The translations under genes and the position numbers were made by a program. A stretch of DNA of 39,123 bases from Thiorhodococcus mannitoliphagus (GTDB taxonomy: Bacteria; Pseudomonadota; Gammaproteobacteria; Chromatiales; Chromatiaceae). Within the stretch, counting starts at the first letter, position 1; the number at the start of each line of letters is the position of its first letter. The stretch lies in assembly GCF_010915725.1 (NCBI RefSeq), contig NZ_JAAIJR010000048.1, positions 1-39,123 of the forward strand, read 5' to 3'. This document shows positions 1-7,894 of this stretch, piece by piece. The notes beneath the pieces were generated by a model. It was not told the origin of the DNA, did not search any database, and saw nothing but the letters and a program-made list of their open reading frames with translations.

Positions 1-120
1 TTTTTTTTTAACCCGCCCCCCCGCCCCCCCGCTTCCCTTGTTGGGGGGGGGGGGGTTTTTTTTTAAAACCCGCGCGGGGCGCGCCCCCCGGGGGCGGGGG
101 GGCGGGGGGGGGGGGGGCCC
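1..120. other. Homopolymer-rich contig end
   Basis: Long runs of T, C and G fill this stretch, unlike any other part of the window. It contains no credible coding signal and is best read as low-quality or artefactual sequence at an assembly edge. The upstream V-ATPase genes (subunits I and C would be expected nearby) are therefore not visible. Confidence 0.7.
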
Positions 121-212
121 CCGCTCCCACATCGAGATGCCCAGCCGAGGCGGCTGGAGCTTCGTCGAGCGTCCAAGATCACCCCCAGCATCAAACCCAC
201 TAGGAGCACACC

Positions 213-668
213 ATGTACTGGCTCGTTGCACTCATGTCCGTTGCCATCCTCGGCCTCATCGCCGCGGGGATCGTCCTCGAGCTTCGCCCCGCCCTTTCCA
301 CGCGCATCCGCCCCTGGTACAAGCCGGCCATGGGCTCTCAGCTGCTGGTCTTCCTGGGCGCTCAAATCGCACTGCTGGTGCTCGGCATCCATGACGCCAT
401 GGCGGAAACGGCGGAGACCGCCGGAGTCGCTGCTGGCGCCGCGGAGATGACCGTCGGCATGGGTCTGGCCATCATCGGCGTCGGCATCCCGACCGGTCTC
501 TCGACCATCGGCGCGGGCATCGCCGTCGGCCCCATCGGCGCCGCCTCACTCGCCGCCATCACCGAGAAGCCGGAGAACCTTGGCAGAACCCTGATCTACC
601 TGGGCCTGGCTGAAGGTATCGCCATCTACGGCCTGGTCATCTCCATCCTGCTGCTGAACAAGCTGTGA
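213..668 (+). CDS. ntpK: V-type ATPase subunit K (proteolipid, c-ring subunit)
   Basis: 151-residue membrane protein of the rotor ring of a V/A-type ATPase, which carries H+ or Na+ across the membrane. Four hydrophobic segments are visible (about residues 2-23, 42-60, 82-108 and 126-148). The second pair is the conserved proteolipid hairpin, with a Gly-rich helix, the loop EKPENLG near 118-124 and the ion-binding carboxylate E134 in LAEGIAIYG. The first pair has no equivalent mid-membrane Glu, so it is a two-hairpin protein with one binding site. Start: ATG preceded by AGGAG with a 6-nt gap. It leads the visible part of the operon, 36 bp before subunit F. Ion specificity cannot be read safely: a Tyr lies five residues after the Glu, as in Na+ types, but the residue after the Glu is Gly rather than Ser/Thr. 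Confidence 0.93.
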   Translation: MYWLVALMSVAILGLIAAGIVLELRPALSTRIRPWYKPAMGSQLLVFLGAQIALLVLGIHDAMAETAETAGVAAGAAEMTVGMGLAIIGVGIPTGLSTIGAGIAVGPIGAASLAAITEKPENLGRTLIYLGLAEGIAIYGLVISILLLNKL

Positions 669-704
669 CGCGGAGCAGCGGCATCGCACCGCAAGAGAGA
701 GGAC

Positions 705-1073
705 ATGAGCGCCGACATCCCCCAAGAACAGACCCAGCCGACCCGCATGCTCTTTCTGGGCGATGATCGGCTCGCGGACGGCTTTCGGCTGATCGGCTTC
801 GAGACACATCCAAACCCAAGCGAGCAGGAGGCCGAGCAGGTCTTCCGCGACCTCTTGCGCCAGCGCGAGAAGGCATTCGTCATCGTCGATGATGCCCTGA
901 TGCACCAGCGCATCCCGAGCCTGCGACGGGTGCTGGACGAGGGCGGACGTATCGTGGTGATCGCGGTACCGGCCCTGGGCGCGGCGCCCAAACTGACAAG
1001 CGACGTGGCGCAACGGCTCTCGGCCATGTTCGGCGCTGGGGCGCTCGAGCCTGGTCAGACCGAGGAGCGATAG
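705..1073 (+). CDS. ntpG: V-type ATPase subunit F
   Basis: 122-residue soluble protein matching the small Rossmann-like F subunit of the V/A-ATPase central stalk. It has an early strand MLFLGDDRLADGFRLIGF (residues 15-32), a middle strand KAFVIVDD and a later strand RIVVIAVPAL. This is the usual pattern of alternating beta strands and helices, and the length fits the family (about 100-120). It helps couple rotation to catalysis and can act as a regulatory brake. A purine-rich GAGAGG lies just before the ATG. It sits between K and E with short gaps (36 and 6 bp), so it should be cotranscribed with them. Assignment relies on this context plus the fold pattern, because F subunits have little absolute sequence conservation. 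Confidence 0.85.
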   Translation: MSADIPQEQTQPTRMLFLGDDRLADGFRLIGFETHPNPSEQEAEQVFRDLLRQREKAFVIVDDALMHQRIPSLRRVLDEGGRIVVIAVPALGAAPKLTSDVAQRLSAMFGAGALEPGQTEER

Positions 1074-1079
1074 ACGACC

Positions 1080-1727
1080 ATGAATCAGGTAGAAGAGCTA
1101 GAGCGGGCCATCCTGGCACGCGCCGAGCAGCTCGCCAGCGAATACCGCGAGCGGGCCAACCGCAGCCGCGACACCATCTTGCGCGATGCCGCCGAAAAGC
1201 TGCGACTGCGCGAGGCCCGGGAGGAAAGCATCGCCAAGTCGCTCGGCGAGCGCACCTTCCGCCAGCGCGTCCAGGCCAGTGAGCTGAAGATGCAGACTCA
1301 GCTCGACCGCGTGCGCTGGAACCTAGTCCAGGGTGTAGAGCGCCGGCTCGCCGAACGCATGCGCGCCTTCATGGAGGACGAGCAGGCCTACGGCCCCTGG
1401 CTGGAGCGCCTCATCGTCAATGCGGCCGGGCTGATCGAGGCAGACGAACTGGTGGTGAATGCGAACGCCCATGATCAGCATCAGCTCTACACGCGCTGGG
1501 ACCTCATCACCAAGGAGATCCACGACAGCAAGCACGTCAGGCTCGCCGGCAAGGATGGCGCCCTCGACACCCTCGGCGGCATTCTGGTGCTGAGCGCGGA
1601 CGGCCGTATTCGTGTCGACCACACCTTTGAGGGCCGCCTGGATCGGCTGCGACCCAAGATCCAGCAAGTCATCTTGGAACGCCTGCTGCCAGGCGGCTTC
1701 GACACTGGCAGCCTCTTTACCGGATGA
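1080..1727 (+). CDS. ntpE: V-type ATPase subunit E
   Basis: 215-residue peripheral-stalk subunit. The N-terminal half (about residues 1-100) is a long, charged, coiled-coil-prone helix rich in Glu, Arg and Ala. The C-terminal half is a compact globular domain ending in a strand set (LGGILVLSADGRIRVDHTFE) that is typical of E subunits, where this glycine-rich segment precedes the final helix. It would pair with a G/H-type coiled-coil subunit to hold the A3B3 head static. It begins 6 bp after subunit F and its stop is 4 bp before the subunit A start, consistent with translational coupling in one operon. Length is within the family's normal range. Confidence 0.9.
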   Translation: MNQVEELERAILARAEQLASEYRERANRSRDTILRDAAEKLRLREAREESIAKSLGERTFRQRVQASELKMQTQLDRVRWNLVQGVERRLAERMRAFMEDEQAYGPWLERLIVNAAGLIEADELVVNANAHDQHQLYTRWDLITKEIHDSKHVRLAGKDGALDTLGGILVLSADGRIRVDHTFEGRLDRLRPKIQQVILERLLPGGFDTGSLFTG

Positions 1728-1731
1728 GATC

Positions 1732-3534
1732 ATGACCGACACCAACAAGAGCGGCGTCATCCGCGACATCAACGGCCCCATCGTGACCATCGAGCTGCCG
1801 GGCATCCGCAGCGGCGAGCAGGTCAAGATCGGCGAGTTGGGACTCTTTGGCGAGGTCATCTCGCTGCGCGGACGGCAAGCCGTGGTCCAAACCTACGAAT
1901 CCACCGACGGCGTCCGTCCGGGCGAGCCCGCCGTCGGCGTCGGCTGGCCACTCTCCGTCGAGCTGGGCCCCGGGCTCATGGGCGGCATCTTCGACGGCGT
2001 GCAGCGTCCGCTCGCCAAGATCGCGCTGGAGTCCGGCGACTACATCCGCCGCGGCATCAGCGTCCCGGCGCTCGATCGCAGTAAGCAGTGGGAGCTGACA
2101 CCCAGTGCGGAACTCGAGCCCGGCGCCACGGTCGGCCCAGGCACCGTGCTCGGCACCGTGCAGGAGACTCTCACCATCGAGCACCGCATCCTGGTACCGC
2201 CGGGCGTCACGGGTGAGCTGGAAGAGATCGCCCCGGCTGGCGACTATGACATCGAATCGACCATTGCCCGCGTGCGCGACGCCAAGGGCATCAGCCATCG
2301 CTTGAGCATGTACCACCGCTGGCCGGTGCGCAAGCCGCGCCCCTATCTCAAGCGCGACGACGGCATCTCCCCGCTCATCACGGGTCAGCGTGTCATCGAC
2401 ACCTTCTTCCCGCAGCTCAAGGGCGGCAAGGGGGCGGTCCCTGGTCCCTTCGGCGCGGGCAAGACCGTCGTCCAGCAGCAGATCGCGCGCTGGTCCAACG
2501 CCGACATCGTCATCTACGTCGGCTGCGGCGAGCGCGGCAACGAACTGGTCGACGTGCTCGAAACCTTCCCCGAGCTCGACGACCCTTACTCGGGGCGCAA
2601 GCTGATGGAGCGCACCCTGCTCGTCGCCAACACCTCCAACATGCCCGTGGTCGCGCGCGAGGCATCCATCTATGTCGGCATCACCATGGCCGAGTACTAC
2701 CGCGACATGGGCTACGACGTGGTCATGCTCGCGGACTCCACCAGCCGCTGGGCCGAGGCCCTGCGCGAGGTCTCGGGGAGACTCGGCCAAATGCCGGTCG
2801 AGGAAGGCTACCCCGCCTACCTCGCCTCCCGTCTCGCCGCCATCTACGAACGCGCCGGCCGGGTCGAGACCTTCAACGCCGGCTCCGGCTCCGTCACCCT
2901 CGTCGGCGCCGTCTCCCCGCCCGGCGGCGACTTCTCCGAGCCCGTCACCAGCCATACCAAGGACATCATCGAGACCTTTTGGGCGCTCTCCAAAGAGCTG
3001 GCCGACGCCCGTCACTACCCCTCCATCGACTGGGTCACCAGCTTCTCAGGCCACGTCCAGACCGCCGCCCAGTGGTGGCACAAAGAGGTCGACCCGAACT
3101 GGGAGAAGCGCCGCGCTACCGCCCTCGCCCTCCTCGCCCGTGACGCCGAACTCCTACGCATCGTCAACCTCGTCGGCCCCGAAGCCCTCTCCAGCGCCCA
3201 ACGCTGGGAGTTGGAAGGCGCCGCGCTCATCAAGGAAGGCGTGCTCCAGCAAAGCGCCCTCGACGAGATCGACACCTTCTGCTCCCCCGCCAAGCAGTTC
3301 GCCCTGCTCGACCTCGCCATCAGCATCTTCAAGCAGGGGGAGGCACTCATTGAGCTTGGCGTACCCGTGACAGAACTCCAGAACCTACCACTGCTCGCCA
3401 AGATGCGCAGGATCAAGTCGATGTATTCGAGCGAGCAGTTGGATCAGATCAATGGTTTTAGAGAGGAAGTGGATCAGGCGATGGAAGCAATTCGCATTGA
3501 GTATGCGAAGCAGGCGGAGGTCTTTTCCGACTAA
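1732..3534 (+). CDS. ntpA: V-type ATPase catalytic subunit A
   Basis: 600-residue catalytic ATP-binding subunit of the cytoplasmic A3B3 head. Features in order: an N-terminal beta-barrel domain, the A-specific bulge domain (about residues 110-190), the Walker A loop GPFGAGKT (238-245), the segment GCGERGNEL with its catalytic-type Glu, a Walker B strand ending VVMLADS, and the motif SGSGSV-type loop GSGSVTLVGAVSPPGGD. A C-terminal helical bundle follows. Start: ATG 4 bp after the subunit E stop; an in-frame upstream extension exists, but it overlaps E and does not look like A-subunit sequence. The length matches the family (about 580-600). Unlike in typical operons, the B subunit does not follow at once but 1.7 kb downstream, beyond an AT-richer insertion. 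Confidence 0.97.
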   Translation: MTDTNKSGVIRDINGPIVTIELPGIRSGEQVKIGELGLFGEVISLRGRQAVVQTYESTDGVRPGEPAVGVGWPLSVELGPGLMGGIFDGVQRPLAKIALESGDYIRRGISVPALDRSKQWELTPSAELEPGATVGPGTVLGTVQETLTIEHRILVPPGVTGELEEIAPAGDYDIESTIARVRDAKGISHRLSMYHRWPVRKPRPYLKRDDGISPLITGQRVIDTFFPQLKGGKGAVPGPFGAGKTVVQQQIARWSNADIVIYVGCGERGNELVDVLETFPELDDPYSGRKLMERTLLVANTSNMPVVAREASIYVGITMAEYYRDMGYDVVMLADSTSRWAEALREVSGRLGQMPVEEGYPAYLASRLAAIYERAGRVETFNAGSGSVTLVGAVSPPGGDFSEPVTSHTKDIIETFWALSKELADARHYPSIDWVTSFSGHVQTAAQWWHKEVDPNWEKRRATALALLARDAELLRIVNLVGPEALSSAQRWELEGAALIKEGVLQQSALDEIDTFCSPAKQFALLDLAISIFKQGEALIELGVPVTELQNLPLLAKMRRIKSMYSSEQLDQINGFREEVDQAMEAIRIEYAKQAEVFSD

Positions 3535-3560
3535 CCCATGGAGAAGCCTTTGCAGATTGG

Positions 3561-3692
3561 GCGTCGATCATCGTTTCGGCCAGTCGTCTTCCGTAGGGTG
3601 GACAAGCGCAGCGCAGTCCACCAACCCCGACGCGGGATTCGGTGGACTTCGCGCTCGCTCGCCCACCCTACCGGCCCAACTGATGACCAGGG
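3561..3692 (+). repeat. REP-like dispersed repeat, copy A
   Basis: About 130 bp beginning GCGTCGATCATCGTTTCGGC and ending in CTGATGACCAG. It contains two imperfect hairpins: one with arms GGTGGAC/GTCCACC around a GCGCAGCGC-like loop, the other with arms GGTGG/CCACC. Closely similar copies lie at 7005-7131 (same strand) and 13742-13873 (opposite strand). The paired GTGGAC hairpins resemble REP elements mobilised by RAYT-type transposases, though no RAYT gene is in the window. Confidence 0.8.
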
Positions 3693-3740
3693 CTGCAGAT
3701 TGCCGCCATTGCAACACTCAGCGCTCAGGGTTCTTTCTGG

Positions 3741-3843
3741 CCCGCGGGGCGCTCCGCCAGCGATGCCAAAGGCAACAACGTCAAGGGCGCAACCGCTGCG
3801 CGTTCCACCAAGGTGATACCCTCGCCATGGCCGGAGTGATGCC
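3741..3843 (+). repeat. Degenerate single copy of the 201-bp repeat family
   Basis: This stretch carries the same ordered words as the tandem repeat at 4739-5140: CTCCGCCAGCGATGCCAA, AACCGCTGCGCGTTCCACC, AAGGTGAT and CGCCATGGCCGGAGTGATG. There are several substitutions and small indels. It lies on the same strand, so the two AT-rich genes at 3881-4723 are bracketed by direct copies of one repeat family. Confidence 0.7.
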
Positions 3844-3880
3844 CGAGGTCCATTTTCAGAAACAACCGCACCCCATCGAC

Positions 3881-4192
3881 ATGAAAGACATCGACTACAG
3901 CAAGAAACTAAATGCATTCATCGCCGAGATTATTGATTTAGGCGTGGATGAATTCAAGAACCCAAGCGCTTGGACTTTGAGGCAGGATCCTTTAAACGCT
4001 GTATCAATCGATTATGAGCTACCGACGCAGGCAAGCAGATCACTCCTGCACGAGATCGGGCAAAAGCATGGCCTCATCCCAATGTGCCCAGATGATATGA
4101 TTGACTTGGTCATGTCGAAAGATTACATCCCTGCTGGAGTCGCAGTCATCTCCAGGCATGGCACATTCATGATTAGCAAAAGGAGGGGCTAA
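3881..4192 (+). CDS. Hypothetical protein
   Basis: 103-residue soluble protein that I do not recognise. It is mixed alpha/beta in appearance, starting MKDIDYSKKLNAFIAEIIDL, with no signal peptide or membrane segment and a basic tail ISKRRG. Its base composition is clearly more AT-rich than the flanking ATPase genes, suggesting recent acquisition. The frame is open upstream into the repeat at 3741-3843, with another ATG at 3827. I chose 3881 because codon content changes there and the upstream part is repeat-derived. No strong ribosome binding site supports either start. It could be an immunity or antitoxin-sized cargo gene, but nothing in the sequence shows that. Confidence 0.5.
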   Translation: MKDIDYSKKLNAFIAEIIDLGVDEFKNPSAWTLRQDPLNAVSIDYELPTQASRSLLHEIGQKHGLIPMCPDDMIDLVMSKDYIPAGVAVISRHGTFMISKRRG

Positions 4193-4363
4193 CGAGCTCA
4201 ATCACCCGCAATCCTGATGAAGAAGTTGAATCGCGAAGAACCAATGTCTTACCGCCGCGCGGAAGCCTTACTCTTGGGTAAAGCGCCTCGGTGAAACAAG
4301 CCGTTTTGGCATCCTTTGCCGTTCCAACTTTCGATCTTAGGGTCAAAGGAGCCAGCTGCGAGC

Positions 4364-4723
4364 ATGAAAAAAGAAACGACCAGAAGAAACAGACTCGTCT
4401 TTGCTTTTTCGAGCTTGCTCCTCATGATTTCAGGATGCGGTCATGATTTGCACAACCATCCAGAATTGACTACTGGCAAGCAGTTTTTTGAATATCATTG
4501 TTCAGAATGTCACGGCAACTCCGGAAAAGGCATCTTCCTAAAAGGCATTCCAAGTAGCCGAGACACAGCACTATCCGCAACCCAAATCGTACATAAGCTG
4601 AGGAAAGAACCAGGCGATAAAATGCCTGTATTCGCAAAGATGCCAGAAGCTGAAGCCATTGAAATCGCCCTGTATTTACAGCAACTCAAAGAGGAAGCAC
4701 TGGAAAAGAGCAGAGAGCCTTGA
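4364..4723 (+). CDS. Single-haem c-type cytochrome, predicted lipoprotein
   Basis: 119 residues. A basic N-terminus and hydrophobic stretch (residues 11-24) end in a lipobox ISGC, with C25 as the predicted lipidated residue, so the protein should be anchored on the periplasmic face of a membrane. The haem-binding motif CSECH is at 46-50, followed by GNSGKG. M87 in KMPVF is the likely axial ligand. The size fits a small class I cytochrome. Start: ATG followed by a lysine-rich signal peptide; an in-frame ATG 48 bp upstream would add a non-signal-like stretch. The gene is AT-richer than its neighbours and sits between V-ATPase subunits A and B, flanked by repeats. Its redox partner cannot be told; electron transfer is inferred from the family. 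Confidence 0.88.
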   Translation: MKKETTRRNRLVFAFSSLLLMISGCGHDLHNHPELTTGKQFFEYHCSECHGNSGKGIFLKGIPSSRDTALSATQIVHKLRKEPGDKMPVFAKMPEAEAIEIALYLQQLKEEALEKSREP

Positions 4724-4738
4724 CCGTTAGCCCGGCCG

Positions 4739-5140
4739 GTAGGGCGGATGCCCGCAGGGCGATCCGCCAGCGATGCCAAGCGCAACGCTGAAGGTGGAAC
4801 CGCTGCGCGTTCCACCCTACAAGGTGATGCCGTCGCCATGGCCGGAGTGATGACCGACACCGTGGAAGCGGCGTCCCAACATCGCTTCGCCTGAAGGATG
4901 CGCGGCGCCGACCCAGGCGACTGGGCGCGACGATGATCAGTAGGGCGGATGCCCGCAGGGCGATCCGCCAGCGATGCCAAGCGCAACGCTGAAGGTGGAA
5001 CCGCTGCGCGTTCCACCCTACAAGGTGATGCCGTCGCCATGGCCGGAGTGATGACCGACGCCGTGGGAGCGGCGCCCCCACATCGCTTCGTCTGAAGGAT
5101 GCGCGGCGCCGACTCAACCGACTCGGCGCAACCATGATCA
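4739..5140 (+). repeat. 201-bp tandem direct repeat, two copies
   Basis: Copy 1 is 4739-4939 and copy 2 is 4940-5140. Both start GTAGGGCGGATGCCCGCAGG and end near ATGATCA, and they differ by a modest number of substitutions concentrated in the last third. Each unit holds two hairpins, one around GGCGGAT...ATCCGCC and one around GGTGGAAC...GTTCCACC. A decayed relative lies at 3741-3843. No open reading frame of interest is present. Confidence 0.9.
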
Positions 5141-5251
5141 GGGACACATTACGCCCGAGACCATCCGCGATGGAGGCAATTGCGGTGAATCTCACCCTAT
5201 CGGAACGGCTCAGCATCGGCCGCAACACTCACAGCTGACACCTTGACCGCC

Positions 5252-6631
5252 ATGAGCATTAAAGAATATCGCACCACAGTCGAAGCCCGGGGCGGTCTGT
5301 TGGTGGTGAAGAACACCCCCGGCGTCGCCTTTGGCGACCGTGTGCGGATCGAAGACCATGCAGGCCAGATCCGCAACGGCCAGGTCATCCGCGCGGCGGA
5401 TGACGAAGTGCTGGTCCTGGTCTTCGAGGGCACGGACGACCTCGACCTGGAAAGCACCTGGGTAAGATTTCTTGACGAGCCGGTCGAGATCGCACTCTCG
5501 CCCGAGATTCTGGGACGCGAGTTCAATGGGCTGGGCGTGCCGCGCGACGGACGTCCGCCGGTGCTTTCCAGCCTGCGGCGACCGGTCGGCGGCTCGGCCA
5601 TCAACCCGGCCGCAAGAACCTATCCCCGCGAGTTCATCCAGACCGGCATCTCGACCATCGACGGACTGAACAGCCTGGTGCGGGGGCAGAAGCTGCCGAT
5701 CTTCTCGGGATCTGGTTTGCCGCACAATCGGCTGGCCGCCCAGATCGTGCGCCAGGCGAAGCTGGTCGACGAGAGTTCGAGCTTCTCCGTGGTGTTCGCG
5801 GCCATGGGCGTGTCCTACGCCGACGCCAAGTTCTTCCGCGACGAATTCGCCAACTCGGGCGTGCTGCGCAATGTGGTGATGTTCGTCAATCTGGCCGACG
5901 ATCCCCCGGTGGAGCGCCTCACCCTGCCCCGCACGGCACTGACGGCGGCGGAGTATCTCGCCTACGACCTAGACCGCCACGTGCTCGTCGTCCTCACGGA
6001 CATGACCAACTACGCCGAGGCGCTGCGCGAGGTCGCAACCGCTAAGGGCGACGTGCCGGCGCGCAAGGGCTATCCCGGCTATCTCTACTCCGACCTGGCC
6101 GAGATCTACGAGCGCTGCGGGCGCATCCATGAGCGCCACGGCTCCATTACCATGATGCCGGTGGTCTCCATGCCCTCGGACGACATCACCCATCCAATCC
6201 CCGACCTGACCGGCTACATCACGGAGGGGCAGATCGTGCTCTCGCGCGAGCTGCACAATCAGGGCATCTATCCGCCCGTGTTCATTTCGCCGAGCCTGTC
6301 TCGCCTGATGAAGGACGGCATCGGCAAGGACGACACCCGCGAGGACCATCCGCGCGTCGCCGCACAGATCTACGCGCTCTATGCTCGGGCGCAGGAGACG
6401 CGCAACCTGGCGTCCATCATCGGCGCTGACGAACTCTCCGAACGGGACCGCCGCTACCTGGGCTTCGCCGACGACTTCGACCAGCGCTTCGTCGGCCAGG
6501 GCGAAGCTGAGGATCGCTCCATCGAGGCGACACTCAATCTGGCCTGGGAACTCATGAGCAGCTTCCCGCGCGAGGCGCTGACGCGTATGAAGGAGACGGA
6601 TCTCGCCAAGTACTACCAGGGGAGCGACTGA
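5252..6631 (+). CDS. ntpB: V-type ATPase regulatory subunit B
   Basis: 459-residue non-catalytic nucleotide-binding subunit that alternates with subunit A in the head. Instead of a Walker A loop it has the B-specific segment LPIFSGSGLPHNRLAAQI. Further B hallmarks are the segment VLTDMTNYAEALREV, the segment ARKGYPGYLYSDLAEIYERCG and the arginine-containing loop before PDLTGYITEGQI. Start: ATG at 5252 gives MSIKEYRTTVEA, which fits family N-termini; an in-frame TTG nine bases upstream is possible and neither has a good ribosome binding site. It is separated from subunit A by 1.7 kb of insertion and repeats, so it may now need its own promoter. It is followed 5 bp later by the YkgJ-type gene. 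Confidence 0.96.
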   Translation: MSIKEYRTTVEARGGLLVVKNTPGVAFGDRVRIEDHAGQIRNGQVIRAADDEVLVLVFEGTDDLDLESTWVRFLDEPVEIALSPEILGREFNGLGVPRDGRPPVLSSLRRPVGGSAINPAARTYPREFIQTGISTIDGLNSLVRGQKLPIFSGSGLPHNRLAAQIVRQAKLVDESSSFSVVFAAMGVSYADAKFFRDEFANSGVLRNVVMFVNLADDPPVERLTLPRTALTAAEYLAYDLDRHVLVVLTDMTNYAEALREVATAKGDVPARKGYPGYLYSDLAEIYERCGRIHERHGSITMMPVVSMPSDDITHPIPDLTGYITEGQIVLSRELHNQGIYPPVFISPSLSRLMKDGIGKDDTREDHPRVAAQIYALYARAQETRNLASIIGADELSERDRRYLGFADDFDQRFVGQGEAEDRSIEATLNLAWELMSSFPREALTRMKETDLAKYYQGSD

Positions 6632-6636
6632 GGCCC

Positions 6637-6927
6637 ATGACCGACACCCCGGCCCGCGAGACCACCTCGATTCGCTGCGACACCTGCGCTGCGGCCTGCT
6701 GCCGGCTGGAGGTCATCTGTCTGTCCGACGGCGACATCCCCGAGCGCTATACGACCGAGAACGCTTGGGGCAACACCATGATGGCCAGGCTGGAGGACGG
6801 CTGGTGCGCCGCCCTGGACCGCGACACCATGCGCTGCCGCATCTATGCCGAGCGGCCGCTCGGCTGCCGCGAGCTGGAGCTTGGCGGCGAGGATTGCCTC
6901 GCCGAGCGGGCACGATGTCATGGCTGA
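6637..6927 (+). CDS. YkgJ-family cysteine cluster protein
   Basis: 96 residues with the family's Cys pattern: CDTCAAACC (residues 14-22), then single cysteines in VICLSD, GWCAAL, RCRIY, LGCREL and GEDC. Proteins of this type (CxxCxxCC domain) are thought to bind zinc or an iron-sulfur cluster; their reaction is unknown. It starts 5 bp after subunit B, in the same operon, and a small Cys-cluster protein beside V-ATPase genes may be a maturation or accessory factor. That role is inference only. Length is at the short end of the family. The 312 bp to subunit D contain a repeat. Confidence 0.85.
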   Translation: MTDTPARETTSIRCDTCAAACCRLEVICLSDGDIPERYTTENAWGNTMMARLEDGWCAALDRDTMRCRIYAERPLGCRELELGGEDCLAERARCHG

Positions 6928-7004
6928 CTCAAGCTGCCTGACCTTGGTGGTCTTGAACCGCAAGGGCGCTCAGGGTTTGAGGCGCGGCGCGACTTGCTCA
7001 GGTG

Positions 7005-7131
7005 GCGTCGATCATCGTTTCGGCCAGTCGTCTTCCGTCGGGTGGACAAGCGCAGCGCAGCCCACCAACGCCGACGCGGGATTCGGTGGACTTCGCGCTC
7101 GCTCGTCCACCGGCCCAACTGATGACCAAGG
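7005..7131 (+). repeat. REP-like dispersed repeat, copy B
   Basis: Second same-strand copy of the ~130-bp element at 3561, again starting GCGTCGATCATCGTTTCGGC and ending CTGATGACCAAGG. It sits between the YkgJ-type gene and subunit D. A wider pair of inverted words, GAACCGCAA (6955-6963) and TTGCGGTTC (7211-7219), brackets it. The segment 7170-7219, rich in CTTCGCG, resembles another common intergenic repeat type. Confidence 0.8.
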
Positions 7132-7239
7132 CCTGCTCAGGTCGACGCCCGCTCACATCGGACGTCCTGATTCCTTCGCGCCTTCTGCTTCCGTCGCGCC
7201 CTTCGCGACTTTGCGGTTCCAGATCCGGGACTTAGCCCC

Positions 7240-7863
7240 ATGGCACAACAACTGATCAAGGCCCCGCCGACCAAGAACACGCTGCTCCGCCTAAAAAAGC
7301 AGGTGAAATTCCTGGAGGAAGGGCATGACCTGCTCGAGCGCAAGCGGGAGCTGCTGACCCGCTTGGTCTATGAGCGGATTGGAGAGTACCGCGAGCTGCG
7401 ACAGTCATCTGAGGCGGCGCTGGGCGACGCCTATCATTGTCTGAGCATCACGCATTTACGCATGGGCAGCCGGGGCATTCGTCAGGCGGCGCTGGGGGCC
7501 GAGCCCGCGCTCAAAGTCGACATCCTGCCTCGCCGCGCCCTCGGCGTCGCATATCCGGCCGTCACCAGCGAGCGCATCCCGCTGAAACCGGTCGGCCTCT
7601 TGGGAACGGATGCCAGCTTCGACACGACGCGAGACAACCTCGCGCGGGCATCCGCGCTGCTCGCGCGCCTCTCCGAGGTCGAGATTGCCTTGCACCGATT
7701 GCTGGAGGAGCAGCGCAAGGCACAGAAGCGGGTGAACGCCCTCAAATACAACATCATCCCGCTCTACCAGCGGACGATCCACTTCATACAGTCATCGCTG
7801 GAAGAAGAGGAGCGCAACACCCTCTTCCAGGTGAAACTCTTGCGGGAGAAGGCGGGGGTTTGA
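7240..7863 (+). CDS. ntpD: V-type ATPase subunit D (central stalk)
   Basis: 207-residue coiled-coil shaft subunit. It has the conserved N-terminal pattern PPTKNTLLRLKKQVKFLEEG, a long helix with KRELLTRLVYE, and a C-terminal helix containing RRVNAL-like sequence (KRVNALKYNIIPLY, near residues 165-178), a hallmark of D subunits. The two ends form the antiparallel coiled coil inserted in the A3B3 head; the middle (about residues 65-125) is the variable loop domain. Length is normal for the family. It is the last ATPase gene seen here and lies 312 bp after the YkgJ-type gene, across a REP-like element, with no clear Shine-Dalgarno sequence. Confidence 0.95.
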   Translation: MAQQLIKAPPTKNTLLRLKKQVKFLEEGHDLLERKRELLTRLVYERIGEYRELRQSSEAALGDAYHCLSITHLRMGSRGIRQAALGAEPALKVDILPRRALGVAYPAVTSERIPLKPVGLLGTDASFDTTRDNLARASALLARLSEVEIALHRLLEEQRKAQKRVNALKYNIIPLYQRTIHFIQSSLEEEERNTLFQVKLLREKAGV

Positions 7864-7894
7864 GCCGAGGCCGCCCGCTCACGTCAGAGCAGCC

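Noticed and set aside
121-212. Tail of V-ATPase subunit I upstream of subunit K
   Set aside because: The ~90 readable bases do not show a recognisable subunit I C-terminus, and the sequence before them is unreliable.
1717-3015. 432-codon open frame antisense to V-ATPase subunit A
   Set aside because: It lies wholly opposite a strongly conserved catalytic subunit; its Asp/Gly/Val-rich composition is the usual mirror of high-GC third-position bias.
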